From assembly GCF_958979055.1 (NCBI RefSeq), contig NC_084892.1, forward strand, positions 6,961,501 to 7,025,500: 64,000 nt of DNA. Reading direction: 5' to 3'. A program made the translations under genes and the position numbers. Below are positions 59,794 to 64,000 of this stretch, in pieces (position 1 is the first letter of the stretch; each line of letters begins with the position of its first letter). The notes under the pieces are model-generated. The model saw only the letters and a list, made by a program, of their open reading frames with translations, had not been told where the DNA came from and searched no databases. The DNA is from Alnus glutinosa. Taxonomy: Eukaryota; Streptophyta; Magnoliopsida; Fagales; Betulaceae.

Positions 59794-60605
59794 TTTTTTT
59801 ATCATATAGTAAAGAGTAATGCTACGTACTGGACTGTTATAAGACTACCAAATGATTTTCTTTCTCTTATATATATGCGGACATAGGCATAATTCAAAGC
59901 ACAAATTAAAATTGGTGGTCCAAATTTTCTTTGTTTGTTTCTATTTCAACATATATATACATAGAATCAGGGCTTACGAATCAATCTAATACAATGATAT
60001 CTAATGGTGTATGTATATCATGAGGGTGACCCCGGCTTCAATAATGCACGAGGACCACATTACGTGAGAATAAGAAGAGACATGTCTATAAATTCGTACA
60101 AATCTTGAGGAGGACTCCACCATATTCGGCCGAGATTTGATGTATAAATTATCCATGCATGGCATGGACTCATATAAATGAAATCTAATGGTCTATATCA
60201 TGGCCTCCATGGACCACATGCACCACATAAGAACAGACGTATACATGCATTATGTAAATCTAAGTCCGTACGTTAGATAAAAATATGCCATTGATGCAGC
60301 TTGGAAACATATATTATAACAGACGTGATTGTGATTAATCCTATCCCCTTTACGATTGAGAAGATACATCGATCAAATAAGTAATTTCAGGTGGTCGATC
60401 ATGGATGTTCAGTTATTGACCTGGTTGATCATGATATCCTCGATCTGAACCAAGATGGAAAGAAATGAAGTCATGCATGATGTTTATTTGAATTAAAAAA
60501 ATATATTTTAATAATTAATTAATTTATGACTGATCCTATTAAAAGAAATAATGAAATATTTATCATATGTAAAAAATCATATATCAAAACATCAAATTCG
60601 ATTTC
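59794..60605. other. Spacer without recognised gene
   Basis: AT-rich intergenic DNA. A locally repeated phrase (TCTAATGGTGTATGTATATC at 60000 and TCTAATGGTCTATATCATGG at 60183) hints at an old duplication. No coding motif was found. Confidence 0.5.
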
Positions 60606-60607
60606 AT

Positions 60608-61220
60608 GCTCCGTTTGTTTCGACGTAAAATGGTTTTCATCTTAAAATGGTTTCGATGAAATCATTTTAAAAAAAAATAATTTTCTCGAAAATAATTTTT
60701 TGGTGTTTGATTCGCACGAAAAAATTACGAAAGATGAAAATGCAATTATCGCCGGAATCCGGTAAATTCGGTCGCCGTTGCCGGATTCCAGCCGGACTCC
60801 TCCGGATCCAGTTAGATTCGGCAGGATCCTGGCCATTTGGCAAGATTCGACCGACTTCTGACCATGGCCGGATTTCGGCCAGTTTCAGTAGGAATCTGGT
60901 CTACCGGCGACGGTGGCCGGATGTCGCTGGATTCCGGCCCCGGCAATATTTCGGTCGCCGAATGTTGCCGAATTCCGGTGCCGCCTGAATTTCGACGACC
61001 GACCATTGCTGAATTCTGGCAATCGGATATTAAATGTGCGTGCAAGGACGAAGAGTTCAATTTCGGAAATTGATTTACGGTTTTTTAAACTGTAAATCGT
61101 TTTCTAAAAATTAAAGAAGGTATTACGGTCAAACCGAAAATGATTTTCGTTGACCATTATTTTCGTCCCTACCAAACACCGTAAAATGCCGAAATCATTT
61201 TACACCGAAACAAATAAAGC
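60608..61220. mobile_element. MITE-like element with CCGGAATCCGG-rich core, 613 bp
   Basis: Ends GCTCCGTTTGTTTCGACG and, inverted, GCTTTATTTGTTTCGGTG, followed in both by TAAAATG. The core (60745-61020) is GC-rich, built from degenerate CCGGATTCCGGCC words, in sharp contrast to the AT-rich flanks. No protein is recognised in the frames that cross it. Confidence 0.75.
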
Positions 61221-61225
61221 ATAAG

Positions 61226-61615
61226 AGACTTTATTTACTTAATTCTAAACTTTTGTCGCTTTTGCAATCTTTTCTCTAAAGTTAAAAAATTCTCAATTTT
61301 TTACATTCTCATCTGTCCCGGTAGGATATGGGGTTAAATTAGACCGTCAAAGGGTAAAATGACTTTTATACCCTTGTAAACTTTATAAAACTAGAAAATT
61401 CCCTTAAATTACAATTAATTCTTTTGAAGAGAAAAAAATACAAATGTATTTTGTTAATTTTCACGTCATCCATTTAGGATTAACAAAAAATCATAATGGA
61501 GGTATGAGATTGCAAAAAATTGAAAATTAGATATACTAAATTGAGAATTTTCAAACTTTGAAAGATATATTGCAAAAACGATAAACGTTAAAAGAAAAAT
61601 TAAGTGAAGTTTTCC
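61226..61615. mobile_element. Foldback MITE with TTTGCAATCTTTTC arms
   Basis: The left arm has ACTTTATTTACTTAATTCTA, then CGCTTTTGCAAT; the inverted right arm has ACTTCACTTAATTTTTCTTT, then CGTTTTTGCAAT. Both end in AAATTCTCAATTT. A relative lies in the P450 intron at 63177-63617. It sits about 280 bp upstream of the P450 start codon. Confidence 0.7.
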
Positions 61616-61894
61616 CTTCAATTTACAATTAGGTACCCCGCCAAGAGGAAAAATAAAATAAAATCCAATTAATCCAATGTCCCCACATAATCCTCCCACC
61701 AAAGAAATTAAACAAGATGCACGAATTTAAAAACGTCAGAAAACAAAAGGGAAAAAACGAAGAACAGTTGAAAATGTGTTTTAGGAAAATGTTACATCAA
61801 TGAATAATTTTGGTGCTCCTGCAGTACTGGTTATATATACAGCCATGGAGATTACAAGTTCATATCATTCTCCGATCATACAGAGCACAAAACC

Positions 61895-64000
61895 ATGGCG
61901 ACTACTAGCAGTGACATACTGTACTACTTCCTGTTTTTCACTTGGTCCATCACTGCTCTCCTTGTCCACTCATTCATCAAATCTTGCCTTAAACCACGGC
62001 CAGTGATCCAAAGCCCTCCGAGCCCGCCAGCCCTACCCATCATCGGCCACCTCCACCTAATCGGCTCAGTCCTGCCCAAGTCCTTCCAAAACCTTGCCCT
62101 CCGCTACGGCCCGCTCATGCAGATCCGCATGGGCGCCTCAACGTGCGTTGTAGTTTCCAACGCTGCTGTTGCCAAAGAAATATTCAAAACCCAAGATCTC
62201 AATTTCTCTTCTCGGCCGGAATTCGGCTCCTCCGAGTACTTCATGTACAGGGGTTCCCGGTTTGTCATGGCCCAGTACGGCGACTACTGGCGATTCATGA
62301 AGAAGCTCTGCATGACTAGGCTCCTCGCAGTCCCGCAACTCGACCACACCGTTGATATCCGCGAGCAAGAGGTTATGTTCAATTAACCATTTACTTTAAA
62401 AATTTAAACCACAACCGCTAAGAGACAGTTATTTTTGTAACCGCTAACCTCTTTTTAATATTGTTATGTTCCAATATTAAGGACTTTTGTGCTTAATAGA
62501 AACAAACAACTCCCACTGTCCCACAATAAACAAAGACAAATTTAGACTGATTTGTGGGCTCTTCTCAAAGGAAGAAACCCTCCAAAAATAGGCGTATGCC
62601 GCTATTTGCGGCGCGCACACGGTATTCTTTAGTAAAAGGCGAAAAAATAGTTCGCTTTGTGCTCACCGCGCGGCTGCGTGATTTTGCAAGAGTAACTAGC
62701 TTCCCTTTTTATATAGGTTGTATTGTGGGGTTTCTATTGCTTCTTTCCAGTGTGGGACTTGTAATGAAAAGAGAGAGCACGTGAGTTGATTCAATTACAC
62801 GGAATAACTTGAGTGAAGCCCACAAGCCCGAAACCAAGACCAAGCCCAAAAACACGAAAGAGATATATGGCTCATAATCTCATATCATTTTCTTCTTTTT
62901 TATATTTTGTTTGGATAATAAGGGTGATTGATTTCAAATAGTTGAAGATGTCCAGGGTTGATACCCAACGAACTCCATATGAAATCACTTTCATTTTCAT
63001 TGATATATATGAGTAATACTATATATAAGTCTCTTTAATGTTTATATATATATATAAAAGCGGTTAGCAGTTATCAACCAATTTTCTCAAACTCTATAAC
63101 CGCTTTTGAAAACTGTTATACGGTTATAAGCGGCTAGCGATTTTAAAGCGGCTATAACCGCTCAGTTTGTACATCCCTACTTAACTCTTTGAATTGTCCC
63201 CGTTTTTTCAATTACTTTCATAAACTTCAAAATCTCTCAATTTAGTCTATCCATCTTTTAATTTTCTTTTCAATTTCATAAATCTGTTAGGATTTTCCGT
63301 TAAATCCTATTAAAATACTCAAAATATTATTTTTTTTAAAGAAAAAAACAATTGTAAGGATTTAAGCGTTGTTATAATTTAATGGAATTTGCAAAAATAC
63401 TCATGCCTGAATCTTTGAAAATTTATATATATATATATATATATATTTAAAAAGCTCAGGGATATTTTGGAATTTTTGATAGGATTTAACGGAAAATTTG
63501 AACGAAGGGTTGAAATTGAAAAAAATTGAAAGATGGATACCTAAATTGATATTTTTAAAGTTTTAGTATTTAATTGCAAAAGTGATAAAAGATCAAGAGT
63601 TATAAGTGAAGTTTTTATTTTTATTTTTATTTTATTTATTTTTTAAATATATATATTTTTTTGAAGATTTAAGTGTGAGTATTTTTACAAATTCCGTTAA
63701 ATTCTGATCAACGCCTAAATCCTTACAATTTTTTTTTTTTTTTTTTCCATAAAAAAAGAAAGAGTATTTTAAAAATTCTGATACCACTTCATTAAGATTT
63801 AATAGAAGGGTAATCATATATAAATGTGATAAAGTTAAAGGAGATTAAATGAAGTTTCTCTTCATTTTTATTTTCATACAACTTATCTTAAAAGCTTATA
63901 CTTATAAAAATTGATAAATATAAAAAATGATAAATTTAATTAATATTTGAACAGGTTGCGAAGCTTGTGGAAAGGATAACGCAGAGTTGGAGGGAAGGAA
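61895..64000 (+). CDS. Cytochrome P450, CYP71 clan (CYP712/CYP93-like), 5' part
   Basis: An ER-anchored haem monooxygenase; the substrate is unknown. Exon 1 (61895-62371) encodes 159 residues: a membrane anchor at about 8-28, the hinge SPPSPPALPIIGHLHLIG (40-57), YGPLMQIRMGASTCVVVSN, LNFSSRPEFGS, then YGDYWRFMKKLCMTRLLAVP and DIREQE. Exon 1 reads on only to VMFN and a stop, but VAKLVERITQSWREG, the expected continuation, appears in phase at 63955-64000 after TTGAACAG. I therefore call an intron 62372-63954 (GT-AG, phase 0). The gene leaves the window before the haem-binding domain. Start: AAACCATGGCG, a good plant context. Caveat: the intron position is unusual for this clan and the sequence may be a transposon insertion, in which case the allele is broken. 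Confidence 0.85.
62372..63954 (+). other. P450 intron or insertion, 1583 bp
   Basis: Begins GTTATGTTCAATTAACC and ends ATATTTGAACAG; the 5-bp word AGGTT lies at both edges (62370-62374, 63953-63957). Inside are a block (62580-62790) that looks like promoter or leader DNA with TTTTTATATAGG, a hAT-like right end GTACATCCCTA (63170-63180) preceded by GCGGTTATAAGCGGC words, and a foldback MITE (63177-63617). A decayed second inverted repeat is at 63650-63860. Confidence 0.7.
63177..63617. mobile_element. Foldback MITE in the P450 intron
   Basis: The left arm CTACTTAACTCTTTGAATTG, then TTTCATAAACTTCAAAATCTC, matches the inverted right arm ACTTCACTTATAACTCTTGA, then AAAACTTTAAAAATATCAATT. Relative of 61226-61615. 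Internal arms carry TTTTCCGTTAAATCCTATTA and inverse. Confidence 0.6.

Noticed and set aside
60642..61095. Arg/Gly/Phe-rich overlapping frames on both strands
   Set aside because: They translate the CCGGAATCCGG repeats of a MITE core.
1..64000. A biosynthetic or defence gene cluster
   Set aside because: The four genes (bHLH, Rab, APC/C inhibitor, P450) belong to unrelated pathways and are separated by transposon DNA; nothing suggests joint function.

Overview
This window is nuclear DNA from a flowering plant, very probably a woody core eudicot. The intergenic DNA is AT-rich, the genes have GT-AG introns, and four protein-coding loci on the + strand have clear angiosperm relatives. Most of the rest is transposable-element DNA. 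I name no species. Gene identities come from remembered family sequences, not from a search.

Genes, left to right: (1) a six-exon bHLH transcription factor of the bHLH130/FBH4/AKS group (11879-14213); (2) a two-exon Rab GTPase closest to RABA4D (49890-52672); (3) a two-coding-exon POLYCHOME/UVI4-GIGAS CELL1-like inhibitor of the anaphase-promoting complex (55862-58627); (4) the 5' end of a CYP71-clan cytochrome P450 that runs off the right edge (61895 to beyond 64000). They are independent loci: transcriptional control, tip-directed secretion, cell-cycle control and oxidative metabolism.

Layout. 1-11200 is gene-poor. It holds MITEs, microsatellites, a local direct duplication (about 925-3925 and 5045-6147) and a broken 14-3-3 exon fragment. 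One duplication arm carries a 1.4-kb Harbinger-type insertion and the other arm shows the matching empty site. 11200-15000 is the bHLH gene. 16336-38329 is a 22-kb nest of transposons whose layers I could separate using target-site duplications. A roughly 550-bp foldback element holds a 3.2-kb LTR. That LTR holds a Cassandra TRIM, two decayed 4.5-kb hAT elements, a 1-kb Harbinger element and a second, same-orientation copy of the LTR. The second copy holds a third LTR copy in the opposite orientation, which holds a SIRE-like Copia solo LTR. One hAT transposase is also cut by a solo Cassandra LTR.

39145-43580 is a dead Copia element with another LTR inside it. 44357-49335 is a second foldback, with a LINE inside it and a hAT MITE inside the LINE. 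From 49.6 kb on, the remaining genes alternate with MITEs and a 1.2-kb near-perfect palindrome.

I found no evidence of a new biological system such as a gene cluster or defence system. The most informative content is the stratified insertion history, the related-empty-site pairs, the fast-changing tandem repeats at a fixed place in one LTR family, and an unusual P450 intron flanked by an AGGTT direct repeat.
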